Shown here piece by piece: positions 25,711-35,700 of a stretch of DNA of 64,000 nt. The stretch comes from Nitrospiraceae bacterium (GTDB taxonomy: Bacteria; Nitrospirota; Nitrospiria; Nitrospirales; UBA8639), in contig JACKFE010000005.1 in assembly GCA_020632635.1 (NCBI GenBank), positions 124,001 to 188,000 of the forward strand, read 5' to 3'. The position numbers and the translations under genes are program-made. Position 1 is the first letter of the stretch; the number at the start of each line of letters is the position of its first letter. The notes beneath the pieces were generated by a model. It saw only the letters and a list, made by a program, of their open reading frames with translations. It did no database searches and was not told where the DNA came from.

Positions 25711-26241
25711 ATGGCAATTTTACCAATAGCAAAAGTGGGCAATCCGATATTGAGGCAAATCGCAAAGCCGGTGGATCCTCACGTCATTGGCAGTCGACGT
25801 TTTCAGGAGTTTCTGGATGATATGTTTGAAACCATGGTTCATTTTGAGGGCATTGGATTGGCTGCGCCTCAGGTCGCCTGTTCCGAACAAGTGGTAGTGA
25901 TGGAATGTGAGGGGACTGACGGGATTCCACGAACGGTCCTCATCAATCCCAAGATTATTTTTTATGGGCCAACCCAAAGCACCATGTGGGAAGGCTGCCT
26001 CAGTATCGACAATATGCGAGGGAAGGTTGTGCGGCCCTCAATGGTTCGCGTGCAGGCGCTTGATCGAAACGGGGCGACTCAGGATATTGAGGCCAATGGC
26101 CTTTATGCGGTGTGTATCCAGCATGAAATGGACCATTTGATTGGCAAGTTGTTTGTCGATCGGATGACGGATATGTCGACCTTAACCCAATTAAAAGAAT
26201 TCGAGGCGTATTGGCAAGAAGAGTCGGCCACGGTGATTTAA
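25711..26241 (+). CDS. def: Peptide deformylase
   Basis: Def removes the formyl group from the first methionine of new proteins, using a metal held by one cysteine and two histidines. All three motifs are present: GIGLAAPQ at 47-54, EGCLSID with C96, and HEMDH with H138, E139 and H142. The length of 176 residues is normal. I start it at ATG 25711 (MAILPIAKVGNPILR), with GAAGGA six bases upstream; the open frame extends to 25681 but that would put the ribosome site inside the gene. The fmt gene that often accompanies def is not here. Confidence 0.95.
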   Translation: MAILPIAKVGNPILRQIAKPVDPHVIGSRRFQEFLDDMFETMVHFEGIGLAAPQVACSEQVVVMECEGTDGIPRTVLINPKIIFYGPTQSTMWEGCLSIDNMRGKVVRPSMVRVQALDRNGATQDIEANGLYAVCIQHEMDHLIGKLFVDRMTDMSTLTQLKEFEAYWQEESATVI

Positions 26242-26345
26242 CCGCGTCCTTTCGCCTACGATGGGGTGCTGTGGTTCCTGCCGCCCCGGTTGTGTCTGTC
26301 TTCCCTTGAAGAGTTTCCTATCCTAATGGTAATGGGTCAATTCTT

Positions 26346-28070
26346 GTGAAATCGTTGATTCGGGTGTTGGCATTTATGGCGCCGTACCGGACCTTGGTGG
26401 TCCTCACCTTTGTCTTTGCGGCGGCAACCACGGCGATGGAATTGTTGCCGCCATGGTTGATCAAGGTGACCATTGATGAGGTCGTACCACAAAAAAATCT
26501 GATGCTTCTTCCGTGGGTGTTGGCCGGTTTGCTCGGAGCCTATGGGATGAAAAGTTTGTGTAACTCCCTGCGTATCCGTTGTAATAATACCTTGGAGCAA
26601 ACGGTCATTCATGCCTTGCGGCGCCGAGTTTTTGACGCCTTGCAGCGCTTGTCGCTCAGTTATTATGAAAATCGGTCGACCGGTGAAATTATGTCCCGGG
26701 TCATTAATGATACTGAACATGTTCAACGAATTTTTGTTGACGGGGTGGAGGGGGTGTTGACGGCCTCATTGACACTCATAGGCATCACGACCATTTTATT
26801 TTGGTTGAACTGGAGGATGGCGCTACTGGTGCTCCTCCCCATTCCGATTTTGGTGGTGGGAGGAATGGTCTTTACTAAGCGGGTGCACGGGTATTATCAG
26901 GACATTCGTCAGCGGGCAGCTGAACTGAATGGGTATTTGCAGGATTCCTTATCCGGCATTCGGGAAATTATGGGCTTCAATAGCCAACCGTATGAAAGTG
27001 CCCGTTTTACCCAGGTGAGTGAGGAATATAGCCAATCCAATTTACAGGCGATGAAGTTGTGGTCGGTGTATTCCCCAGGAATGGTGTTTATCGGAAGTCT
27101 GGGAACGGTCTTGATTTTATGGTATGGATCCATGGAAGTTATTGCCGAGCGATTAACGATTGGTGAGTTGGTCCTGTTTCTCTCCTATTTGGTCATGTTC
27201 TATACACCCGTGAATCAGATTCATTCCGTGAACCACCTCTTACAGCATGCGTTGGCGGCTGGGCAGCGTGTTTTTGACGTGTTGGATGCCAAATCTGATG
27301 TGCCTGATTCTGGGACGGTGGTTCCCTCGGAATCTCGTTGGCAGGGGAAAGTGGTGTTTCAACAGGTAGGGTTTTCCTATCGCCCCGGCAAGCCGGTGCT
27401 GGAGGACATTTCGATGATGATCCAGCCGGGTGAGCATGTGGCCTTGGTTGGTCCCAGCGGGGCCGGTAAAACCACCTTGATGAAACTCCTGTTTCGCTTC
27501 TACGATATTGACCATGGGACCATTGAGATCGATGATTATGATATTCGTTCCGTGTCACTGTCTTTTTTGAGAAGCCAGATAGGGTTTGTGCAGCAAGAGC
27601 CGTTTCTCTTTAACGGCACAGTCAGGCAGAATTTACTCTATGGATGTCCGCAGGCGACAGAATTAGCCATGATGGCCGCGGCCCAGGCAGCTCAGGCGCA
27701 TGATTTTATTCAAGGGTTGCCAGAGGGCTATGACACCCAAATTGGTGAACGGGGCGTCAAATTATCGGTCGGACAAAAACAACGGCTAGCCATTGCCAGA
27801 GTCTTATTGAAAAATCCTCCAATTGTCGTGATGGATGAGGCAACATCCAATATCGACACCGAAACCGAAGTGGAAATCCGATTGGCGATGGAAGAACTGA
27901 TGCAGGGGCGTACCACATTTGTCATTGCGCACCGTCTTTCCACGCTCCAGTCGGTGGATCGGATTGTCGTCATTCATCAAGGGCATATTGTTGAAGAAGG
28001 TTCCCATGCTGTCTTGATGGCTCGAGGCGGTTTGTATGCCGGACTCTATGAAGCCCAATTCCATGCCTGA
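26346..28070 (+). CDS. ABC exporter of the MsbA/lipid-A type
   Basis: A 574-residue half-transporter with an N-terminal six-helix membrane domain (about 15-300) fused to an ATPase. Walker A reads GPSGAGKTT, the Q-loop lies in GFVQQEPFLFNGTV, Walker B is IVVMDEATSNID and the switch histidine is in IAHRLSTL. The signature motif is LSVGQ, not the more common LSGGQ, a conservative change also seen in working exporters. It works as a homodimer in the family. MsbA flips lipid A core, and given an lpxD operon nearby that is attractive, but drug or peptide exporters look alike. GTG 26346 starts it; no strong ribosome site is seen. Confidence 0.85.
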   Translation: MKSLIRVLAFMAPYRTLVVLTFVFAAATTAMELLPPWLIKVTIDEVVPQKNLMLLPWVLAGLLGAYGMKSLCNSLRIRCNNTLEQTVIHALRRRVFDALQRLSLSYYENRSTGEIMSRVINDTEHVQRIFVDGVEGVLTASLTLIGITTILFWLNWRMALLVLLPIPILVVGGMVFTKRVHGYYQDIRQRAAELNGYLQDSLSGIREIMGFNSQPYESARFTQVSEEYSQSNLQAMKLWSVYSPGMVFIGSLGTVLILWYGSMEVIAERLTIGELVLFLSYLVMFYTPVNQIHSVNHLLQHALAAGQRVFDVLDAKSDVPDSGTVVPSESRWQGKVVFQQVGFSYRPGKPVLEDISMMIQPGEHVALVGPSGAGKTTLMKLLFRFYDIDHGTIEIDDYDIRSVSLSFLRSQIGFVQQEPFLFNGTVRQNLLYGCPQATELAMMAAAQAAQAHDFIQGLPEGYDTQIGERGVKLSVGQKQRLAIARVLLKNPPIVVMDEATSNIDTETEVEIRLAMEELMQGRTTFVIAHRLSTLQSVDRIVVIHQGHIVEEGSHAVLMARGGLYAGLYEAQFHA

Positions 28071-28158
28071 CGAATCGGGCTGGGATCATAAGGAAGAATG
28101 TCGCGTGCGACGAGTCTGCAGATAGGTAGCGGATAGATGTCAGGGAGAGGAATCGGTC

Positions 28159-28359
28159 GTGAAGGCTCCGTGTCCCATCTGTAAGAAAGTCGTTTTATGG
28201 GAGGGGAATGCCTTCCGGCCTTTTTGTTCCGAACGCTGTCAATTAGTGGATTTGAGTAGTTGGTTGGGGGAGCGCTATCGTGTTCCTGATGAAACACCAG
28301 AGGAATTGACGGGCTTTCCCGTATTGGGAGATGATCGCGAGGGGATGGAACGAGACTAA
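28159..28359 (+). CDS. yacG: DNA gyrase inhibitor YacG (zinc-binding)
   Basis: A 66-residue zinc protein. The four cysteines are arranged CPICKK at the N terminus and then FCSERC, matching the YacG zinc ribbon, and the following LVDLSSWLGERYRVP is the family's signature helix. E. coli YacG binds gyrase B and blocks DNA binding. The start is GTG 28159, with a GGAGAGG ribosome site about seven bases upstream. It lies between the ABC exporter and a membrane protein on the same strand, and could be read from the exporter transcript. Confidence 0.9.
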   Translation: MKAPCPICKKVVLWEGNAFRPFCSERCQLVDLSSWLGERYRVPDETPEELTGFPVLGDDREGMERD

Positions 28360-28379
28360 CCGGAAATATCCAGACAATT

Positions 28380-28913
28380 ATGCCAAAAATTATTACAGCC
28401 AAACGCCAAGAGGGAGAAACTGATAAAGCCCATGAATTTATTCGAACCTACGTTCTGATGCCGTCCAGCCTCATGGGGCTCATTGCCATGCTGGTGGGAG
28501 TTTTGGCACTGGGGTACCAACTGCTGGTGGGTTCGTATGCCTGGGAGACCTTTGTGTATAGCTCGGGGTTGCTGGTCATTGGAGTCTTGCTGGGCATTGG
28601 GCATACCAAATATCAACAGTTTTTACTGCGAGAATTTCCTGCATATTTCGCCAACCGGATGAAGACCTATGCACAACGTTCCCTTCATAAAGCGAGAAAG
28701 ACTGCGACCGATGTGAATATCGAACATCGAGGCCGGGGCCTGATTCCCTTGGCTTATTTGTTAGCAATTGCAGGGATACTCGTTTTGTCGGGCTTTGCGA
28801 TGAGCTCCGGTTTTCTCGATGGGCTGCCAGCGTTTTTTCTGCCCTGGGCGGGGTACTTTTGGGCGAAGTTATTTTTTTGGAAGGGCCTCGTGCTGGGCCC
28901 TCAAAAGAAGTGA
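28380..28913 (+). CDS. Integral membrane protein of unknown function
   Basis: A 177-residue protein with about four hydrophobic helices: near 30-52, 57-77, 122-142 and 147-168. Between the second and third is a basic loop (KTYAQRSLHKARKTATD) that would face the cytoplasm under the positive-inside rule. No motif or charged residue inside a helix points to a transporter. It starts 21 bases after yacG and may be in the same transcript. I do not recognise the family. Confidence 0.7.
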   Translation: MPKIITAKRQEGETDKAHEFIRTYVLMPSSLMGLIAMLVGVLALGYQLLVGSYAWETFVYSSGLLVIGVLLGIGHTKYQQFLLREFPAYFANRMKTYAQRSLHKARKTATDVNIEHRGRGLIPLAYLLAIAGILVLSGFAMSSGFLDGLPAFFLPWAGYFWAKLFFWKGLVLGPQKK

Positions 28914-28983
28914 GAGGGAAGGAGAAGGATGGGGAACGAGCAAGTTTTCCCCTCTCTTGCCATAAGGTCGTTGGCGCGGTGAA

Positions 28984-30057
28984 TTACGAGTCCGTGGTAG
29001 TCTCGTTGAGGCGGGATTCCAGAAGCATCAGTCGTTTCCGCAACGAAAGAATTTCTTTTCGGAGTTCTGGTAGTTGATATTGGATGACCTGTGATTTTCT
29101 CCAGGTTGCATGGTCAACCGCCGGTCGTCCTCCCACAATAAACCCTGGTGTCACATCGTTGGTGACCCCTGACCCTGCGGCAATCCTCACATTATCGCCG
29201 ATGGTAATATGATCGACTAGGCCGGCCTGACCCCCGATCATGACATTCTTCCCCAGCGTGGTACTTCCGGCTATGCCGACTTGGGCGACAAGAATGCAAT
29301 CCTCCCCGATCACAACATTGTGCGCAATCTGTACCTGGTTGTCGACCTTGGTCCCCCGTTTTATGGTCGTGCTGCCAAAAGTGCCGCGGTCGACGGTGAC
29401 ATTGGCTCCTAATTCCACATCATCTTCTATGATGACATTTCCTAATTGCGGGATCTTGTGATGCCGGCCTTCCAGCTGGGCGTAGCCAAACCCATCGCTC
29501 CCAATGATGGTTCCGCTATGCAAAATGACCCGGTTACCCAGTATGCACCGATCTAAGAGCGCAACATTGGGATAGATGATGCAATCGTCGCCGATGACCA
29601 CGTCATTCCCAATATGGCTCCCGGCATGAATGGTTACGCGTGATCCTATTTGGACCCGGTCACCGATGCTCACCAAGGCACCAATGGAGACCTCGGGGCC
29701 GATGCGTCCTTCGCTGCCAAGGATGGCAGAGGGATGGACTCCACGAGGAGGAAGGGGAGGAAGAAAAAACCGTTCTGCCAAGGTCGCAATGGCCACCAGA
29801 GGGTTGGGCACAATCAACTGAGGCCGGGGATCGTCAGGAATGGGCTGGGCTACGACAAATGCCGCGGCCAAAGAGGCTTTGGCGGCCTGGTGAAAAGCGG
29901 GCTTGAGAACAAATGAAAGGTCGCCGCTTGTGGCGTCACTCAATTGAGAGATGCCGGAAATTAACAGGTCCGTTGGACCCTGGATGGTAGCATGAACGGC
30001 ATGGGCCAATTCGAGTAGGGATTTATGGGTGACTCGTTGGGAAAAGGTGGTAGTCAT
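28984..30057 (-). CDS. lpxD: UDP-3-O-acylglucosamine N-acyltransferase
   Basis: LpxD adds the N-linked 3-hydroxyacyl chain to UDP-3-O-acylglucosamine, the third step of lipid A synthesis, taking the acyl group from acyl carrier protein. The 357-residue protein has an N-terminal uridine-binding domain (1-100), a long left-handed beta helix of hexapeptide repeats (about 105-310), and a C-terminal helical extension. The general-base histidine region reads QIAHNVVIG. ATG 30057 overlaps the end of the upstream acyl carrier gene by four bases, so the two are translated together. Classical partners such as lpxA, lpxB or fabZ are not adjacent. Confidence 0.94.
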   Translation of the reverse strand: MTTTFSQRVTHKSLLELAHAVHATIQGPTDLLISGISQLSDATSGDLSFVLKPAFHQAAKASLAAAFVVAQPIPDDPRPQLIVPNPLVAIATLAERFFLPPLPPRGVHPSAILGSEGRIGPEVSIGALVSIGDRVQIGSRVTIHAGSHIGNDVVIGDDCIIYPNVALLDRCILGNRVILHSGTIIGSDGFGYAQLEGRHHKIPQLGNVIIEDDVELGANVTVDRGTFGSTTIKRGTKVDNQVQIAHNVVIGEDCILVAQVGIAGSTTLGKNVMIGGQAGLVDHITIGDNVRIAAGSGVTNDVTPGFIVGGRPAVDHATWRKSQVIQYQLPELRKEILSLRKRLMLLESRLNETTTDS

Positions 30058-30407
30058 GAGATCTTTCTTTTCGTGACGCGGGAATTTCCCTTGCGTGGTT
30101 TATTCGAAACCGGTTGAGTGATGGGTTTTCCTTGAGGCGGCGGCGGGACTGTCTTGAGCTTGGCGGTTCGTTCGCCTAAGTACGTCACGACATCTTGAAC
30201 CGTTTGCATCCGCCCAAAATCCTCATCAGGAATTTGAAGGTCAAAGGCCGATTCGACTTCATAGACTAATTCGATGGTTTGCAAGGAGTCTAGTCCGAGG
30301 TCATCTCGGAGGGAATCCTCTGGGCGAAGACGGGCCGGATCCATCCGCAAATATTTTCCGAGCGTCTGATACACCTGATGTTGCAGGGGAGCGGAAGTAG
30401 ATTTCAT
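30054..30407 (-). CDS. Acyl carrier protein with extended basic tail
   Basis: A 117-residue carrier. The core (about 8-85) has the phosphopantetheine serine in GLDSLQTIEL. Housekeeping ACPs are around 78 residues; here a C-terminal tail of about 30 residues is proline- and lysine-rich (GKPITQPVSNKPRKG), unlike the acidic character of ordinary AcpP. Overlaps of four bases with the KAS gene before it and lpxD after it make a coupled three-gene unit. It is therefore likely a dedicated carrier for a specific acyl chain, perhaps the LpxD donor, and not the general fatty-acid ACP. Confidence 0.88.
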   Translation of the reverse strand: MKSTSAPLQHQVYQTLGKYLRMDPARLRPEDSLRDDLGLDSLQTIELVYEVESAFDLQIPDEDFGRMQTVQDVVTYLGERTAKLKTVPPPPQGKPITQPVSNKPRKGNSRVTKRKIS

Positions 30408-31660
30408 GACATCCCTTTCAAGACCAACACACCATTATTACTGCCGAATCCAAAGGCATTGATCAAGGCGACCTGAATGGAGCCTTGTTGAACGGCATTG
30501 GACAAGCCTGGTAACGCGCATTGAGGGTCCGGATCATCATAGTTCACTGTGGGGTGTATCATACCAGTTTGCAGTGACAAAACCGAAGCAATCGTTCCAA
30601 TAGCGCCGGCAGCTCCCAGGGTATGCCCCACCAATGATTTGGTGGCATTGACGAACAGTTTGTCTGCTCGCCTGCCAAAGACCGTTCGCAACCCTTTTAC
30701 CTCTACTTCATCTCCCACCATCGTCGCAGTGGCATGAGCATTCACATAGTCCACCTGTTTGGGCGCGAGCCCTGCATCTTTCAAAGCGAGTCGCATCGTC
30801 CGGGCAATGTCAGATCCGTCCTCCCGGGGAATCACCATGTGATAGGCTTCGCTGGTGGCCGCATAGCCCACGAGTTCCGCGTATATTTTGGCCTTGCGTC
30901 GGGTGGCGTGGCGAAGTGATTCCAAGATGAGGACGCCGGCCCCTTCCCCCATCACGAAGCCGTCACGTCCCCGGTCAAAGGGCCGTGAAGCTTTGGAAGG
31001 GCACGCATTATATTTCGTGGAAAGGGCGCGAAGAGAGCAAAACCCCGCAAAGACCAATGGGGTAATACTGGCATCGGCTCCGGCGGCCACCACGACGTCG
31101 GCCTGCCCTTGTCGAATCATTTGCATGCCTTGACCGATGGCGTGGATGCTGGAGGAGCAGGCGGTAGAAATGGTCGTATTGGGGCCTTTGGCCCCGAGAG
31201 CCAATGAGAGTATGCCTGAGGCCGAATTCAAGGTGATGGTGGGAATGAAATTGGGGTGGACGCGCTGAGGCTTTCGGCTGTCATAGAGATTGGTCAATTC
31301 GCGCTCACCCATCATCATGCCGCCCATGCCGACGCCTGCGGCAATCCCCATTCTTTCCAGAGGTTCTTTTTGTAAGTCCAGCTGACTGTCACGAATGGCT
31401 TCTCGCGCTGCGGTCAAGGCAAATTGTGCATATCGATCCACCCGACTGGAAAACTTATCTTCTCCCGGATCGGGTGGCGAAAAATCAAAAACTTGTCCTG
31501 CGACTTTAGACCGGTAGAAATCAAGGGGAAAGTCACCCAATGTTTGAATGGCCGAAATGCCTGACACACCTTTTAAGGCGGCTTGCCAAAAGGAGGGGAT
31601 CCCAATACCAATGGGGGAGACAATACCGAGACCTGTAACGACGACTCGTGCACCCAACAT
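30404..31660 (-). CDS. Beta-ketoacyl-ACP synthase (KAS II / FabF-like)
   Basis: A 418-residue condensing enzyme. The Cys-His-His triad is visible: cysteine in STACSSSIHA, the first histidine in VNAHATATMVGD and the second in KSLVGHTLGAAGA. The N terminus VVVTGLGIVSPIG and the C terminus INAFGFGSNNGVLVLK are family hallmarks. ATG 31660 is chosen because AAGGA lies several bases upstream, while the in-frame TTG at 31675 would swallow that site. It leads the operon with ACP and lpxD. A FabF for general synthesis usually sits with fabG/acpP, so this one probably makes a specialised chain. Confidence 0.9.
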   Translation of the reverse strand: MLGARVVVTGLGIVSPIGIGIPSFWQAALKGVSGISAIQTLGDFPLDFYRSKVAGQVFDFSPPDPGEDKFSSRVDRYAQFALTAAREAIRDSQLDLQKEPLERMGIAAGVGMGGMMMGERELTNLYDSRKPQRVHPNFIPTITLNSASGILSLALGAKGPNTTISTACSSSIHAIGQGMQMIRQGQADVVVAAGADASITPLVFAGFCSLRALSTKYNACPSKASRPFDRGRDGFVMGEGAGVLILESLRHATRRKAKIYAELVGYAATSEAYHMVIPREDGSDIARTMRLALKDAGLAPKQVDYVNAHATATMVGDEVEVKGLRTVFGRRADKLFVNATKSLVGHTLGAAGAIGTIASVLSLQTGMIHPTVNYDDPDPQCALPGLSNAVQQGSIQVALINAFGFGSNNGVLVLKGMS

Positions 31661-31985
31661 CCTGTTCCTTCCCAAGAGTATAACTTAACAGAATCGCAGG
31701 CAAAATAGGGAGGGGCATTCTGGCCGTATTTTTGCTTGTCTGGAATGAAAGGCGATAGAGTACTCTAAAGCCCTTCCGGTATTGTCGGTATCAAATACCG
31801 GGGAAATATTAATGATGAATGGAAAGCCGCAGTCGCTATATTTTCATTATCTTTGTTAATGCCTATTTGTCACCAACTTGCCCCAGAGGACCTCTTCCCC
31901 TCGTAGATTGGCGGATTAAGAAGCTGATCCACAAAACCGAAAAAGGACAACGTCTCCCTTTCAAAGGGGATTCCTTAGCTCACTA
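31661..31985. other. Divergent promoter region
   Basis: These 325 bases separate the - strand KAS/ACP/lpxD operon from the + strand VanZ-like gene, so promoters for both are expected. I see no gene, clear -35/-10 pair, or conserved repeat. A short hairpin (CCGGTATTGTCGGTATCAAA region near 31777-31800 contains repeated GGTAT units) is too imperfect to call. Confidence 0.35.
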
Positions 31986-32576
31986 ATGGTGTGCATGACG
32001 CATGGAAATCTGAAGGCAAGAGGATTCAGGGTTATTCACCAGAAAGCATTGTTGAGTCCAAAGATGAATCAAGATTTCCGAAAAGATGTCTGGAGTGATC
32101 TATGGTATTGGGTTCCCCTTCTCGTCTATGCGGGGGCGATTATTTACCTATCTTCGCTGTCCGTCCCGAAGCAGGAGTTTGCCGGGTTGGTGCATATCAT
32201 GAAGGCCATGCTCCCCAGTCAGAGGGATGTGTTCTCAATCATCAGCGATAAGTATTATCATATTGCAGAGTATGCCATTTTAGGTGTCTTGACGTACCGG
32301 GCTATTCGATATTCGTGGGGGAAGTCCCTCGGTGCCTCGGCCGGCATGTTGGCGATGTTGTGTATTATCGTGTTTGGGTGTTCCGATGAAGTGCATCAAT
32401 GGTTTACGCCACTTCGAGAGACTGACGGATGGGACCTTCTGGCTGATACCATTGGCGGGTTTCTTGGAGTCAGTGCGTGGGAAGTCGTTAGGAACATTCC
32501 GCTTATCCGGGTGCTAGACGAAACGATACCCCTTAAACTTCAGATGACCATGGGGATGCTTTCCTTCAAAGTCTAA
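31986..32576 (+). CDS. VanZ-like membrane protein
   Basis: A 196-residue membrane protein with four hydrophobic segments, at about 41-60, 95-113, 118-135 and 150-170. The family motif is visible in DEVHQWFTPLRETDGWDLLA followed by DTIGGFLG, which matches the VanZ pattern (Asp/Glu-x-x-Gln, then Arg, then Asp and Gly-rich helix). VanZ gives low-level teicoplanin resistance in some Gram-positives, but most family members have no known role, so no resistance is implied. ATG 31986 gives the longest form; ATG 32064 is a shorter alternative. Confidence 0.75.
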   Translation: MVCMTHGNLKARGFRVIHQKALLSPKMNQDFRKDVWSDLWYWVPLLVYAGAIIYLSSLSVPKQEFAGLVHIMKAMLPSQRDVFSIISDKYYHIAEYAILGVLTYRAIRYSWGKSLGASAGMLAMLCIIVFGCSDEVHQWFTPLRETDGWDLLADTIGGFLGVSAWEVVRNIPLIRVLDETIPLKLQMTMGMLSFKV

Positions 32577-32604
32577 TCCCGCCTTTTCCTTCAGTTATCT
32601 TCTG

Positions 32605-32641
32605 GCCGTTGGACCGGTGCTCTTGCTCACGCGCCAACGGC
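32605..32641. repeat. Perfect 8-bp inverted repeat with a 21-base spacer
   Basis: GCCGTTGG at 32605-32612 is matched exactly by CCAACGGC at 32634-32641. It lies between the VanZ-like gene and lhr. There is no T tract, so it is not a standard terminator; a weak hairpin or regulator site is possible. Confidence 0.4.
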
Positions 32642-32722
32642 TAACTCTGGACGTCCAGTTTCAGAACCCTGTCGAACTTGCTACCATGGTCAAAGTGTGT
32701 TGTGCTCCATCAGGGGTGACCA

Positions 32723-35700
32723 ATGCCGCTCTCGACCTTTCATCCCATTCTGCAAGACTGGTTTCGTACAAAGCTTGGCCAGCCGACTGAAGCTCAGCGG
32801 GCGAGCTGGCCGTCCATTCAATCCGGGCAACATGTGTTGATTTCGGCCCCTACCGGCTCAGGAAAAACCCTTGCTGCCTTTCTTACCTGTATTGATCAAT
32901 TCATTCGTCAGGTCATAGCCGGGGAGTTACAAGATGGTATTCAGGTGGTGTATGTCTCCCCCCTACGCGCGCTCAGCCACGATATTCAAAAAAACCTGGA
33001 ACAACCACTGGCGGAAATTAGTGCACTCATGTTGTCGGCAGGCGTATTAGGACCTGAGATCCGTGTGGATGTGCGAACCGGTGATACCCCTTCCTCGCAA
33101 CGCCAACATTTCCTGAAACACCCTCCGCATATTCTCGTGACGACACCTGAATCTTTGTATCTGTTGTTGACAGCCAAGCGCAGTCGGGAATTGTTGACGG
33201 GCGTGCACACCGTGATTGTCGATGAAATTCATGCGCTGGCTGCTAATAAACGAGGGGCGCATGTGGCCTTGTCGTTGGAACGGCTTGAGGCGGTCACCAC
33301 CCAACGGCTGGTCCGCATTGGGTTGTCGGCGACCCAGCGCCCTTTGGAGAAGGTGGCACAGTTTCTCCTGGGAGACTCATCTCATCGGCAACGGTCCAAA
33401 CAGGCATCGTTATTTGAGAATGGATCATGCCACATTGTCGATGTGGGGCATGGGCGGCGAATAGAGTTGCACGTTGAAGTTCCCAAGGATGAATTGGGGG
33501 CCATCGCCACGAATGCGATTTGGTCGGACATCTATGATCGTCTTGCTGAAATTGCCGAACAGCATCGTTCAACCGTGGTGTTTGTGAATACGCGGCGATT
33601 GGCTGAACGGGTCGCCCATCATTTGAGCGACCGGTTGGGGGAGTCTCAAGTGGCGTCGCATCACGGCAGTTTGTCACGAACACTTCGGTTGGTGGCGGAA
33701 GATCGATTAAAGACCGGGCAAATGAAAGTGATGGTCGCCACGGCCTCATTGGAGTTGGGAATCGATATTGGGTGCGTGGATGTCGTCTGTCAGATTGGGT
33801 CCCCTCGGGCGATCTCCACCTGTTTGCAACGCGTGGGCCGGGCGGGCCATTGGGTGGGAGCCACTCCCAAGGGACACCTGTTTTGCACCACACGCGATGA
33901 ATTAGTGGAATGTGCGGCGGTGATCCGTGCCATTCGCCAAGGACACCTGGAAGCCCTGGATATTCCCACGGCTCCGATCGATATTCTGCTTCAGCAGATT
34001 ATTGCGGAAGTGGCCGCACAAGACTGGGACGCTCGGGCGCTCTTTGATCTCTGCCGTTCGGCCTATCCCTATCGTGACCTGAGTTGGGAAGTCTTTGAGG
34101 AGCTGGTGCAGCTTATTGCCGAAGGGTTTGTTCCTGGAAGACGGCGAAGGTTTGCTCTCGTGAGTTATGACCGGCACGAAGGGCGTCTGCGGGCTCGACG
34201 GGGGGCGAGATTAGCCGCTTTAACCTCCGGAGGCGCTATTCCTGAAACGGCCACGTATTCAGTGGTGGCCGAGCCTGACGGGACGGTGGTGGGCACGGTC
34301 GATGAGGATTTTGCCATCGAAAGTTTGGCTGGCGATATTATGTTGCTGGGAACGACGTCCTGGCGCATTCGTGGAATCGAGACGGGCAAAGTGCGGGTAG
34401 AAGATGCGCATGGTGCCCCGCCGAATATACCCTTTTGGCGAGGGGAAGCTCCGTCTCGCTCGCGGGAACTTTCACAGGCCGTCGCCGAGGTACGCGTGGC
34501 GGTTCAGCAATGGCTGGAGCAAGGCGGAGGCCCTGGAAATGAGCATGCCCGGCAGTGGCTGAGGGAACATTGCGGGCTGACGGCGGCCGGCGCCGATCAG
34601 GTATTGGCCTATGTGGCGGGTGGCGTGCAGATCCTCGGTGCCGTTCCGACCCAAACCTGTGTCATTGCCGAACGGTTTTTCGACGAAGCCGGGGGGATGC
34701 AATTAGTGCTGCATGCGCCATTTGGCGGACGATTGAATCGAGCCTGGGGTTTGGCGCTCCGCAAGCGCTTTTGCGTGAATTTTGATTTCGAATTACAGGC
34801 GGCAGCCACCGACGACGGCTTGGTGCTCTCCTTGGGGGCACAGCATAGTTTTCCCTTGGACAGTATTTTTCAATTCGTCAGCCCCAAAACCTTGCAGGAG
34901 ACGTTAACCCAGGCGACCTTGGCCACCCCGTTTTTTACGACTCGTTGGCGATGGAATATCTCTCGAGCCTTGGCGTTACTCCGGTTTCAACACGGGAAGC
35001 GGATTCCCATCCATGTACAGCGTATGCGGGCGGAGGACTTGCTGGCTGCCGCCTTTCCGATGGCAACTGCGTGTCAGGATAATCATGTGGGCAACATTCA
35101 GGTACCTGATCATCCTTTGGTCCAGGAAACCCTCCGGGATTGTTTGACGGACGCGATGGATATGGACGGATTGCGACGAGTCCTCGAGCAGATCGATGCG
35201 CAAGGCATTCAGGTCCGGGCGATCGAGTCTCCCGTGCCGTCGTCGTTTGCGCATGAAATTCTCAATGCCAATCCGTATGCGTTTCTTGACGACGCGCCGT
35301 TAGAAGAACGGCGGGCTCGTGCGGTGAACCTTCGTCGAAGTTTGCCGAATGCCTTCGATGGGAAAATCGGCACCTTGGATGTGGCGGCGATTGAGTCGGT
35401 GGTAGACGAGGCCTGGCCGCTTGTGCGTGATGCGGATGAACTCGTTGATCTGCTGCAGGGGGTTTGTTGGATGCCGGCTTCCTTCGGGGAATCCTGGGCG
35501 GACTTTCTGGAGTCCCTGATCCGGCATCATCGCATCATGCAGGTTAGTATCAGAGGCAAGGAGGGAGACTTGGTCGGTTGGACTACTCGAGAGCATATCC
35601 GGATCGTGCAAGCCGTCTTTTCAGGTGTAGGGGAAGTCTCGGTGTGTCAGTTGGGTCCGACATCCGCTTCCACTGAGGATCCCGTGACTCCCGAAGCAGC

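Noticed and set aside
31986..32576. VanZ-like gene as an antibiotic resistance gene
   Set aside because: Most VanZ-family proteins are not linked to resistance, and no van genes are nearby.
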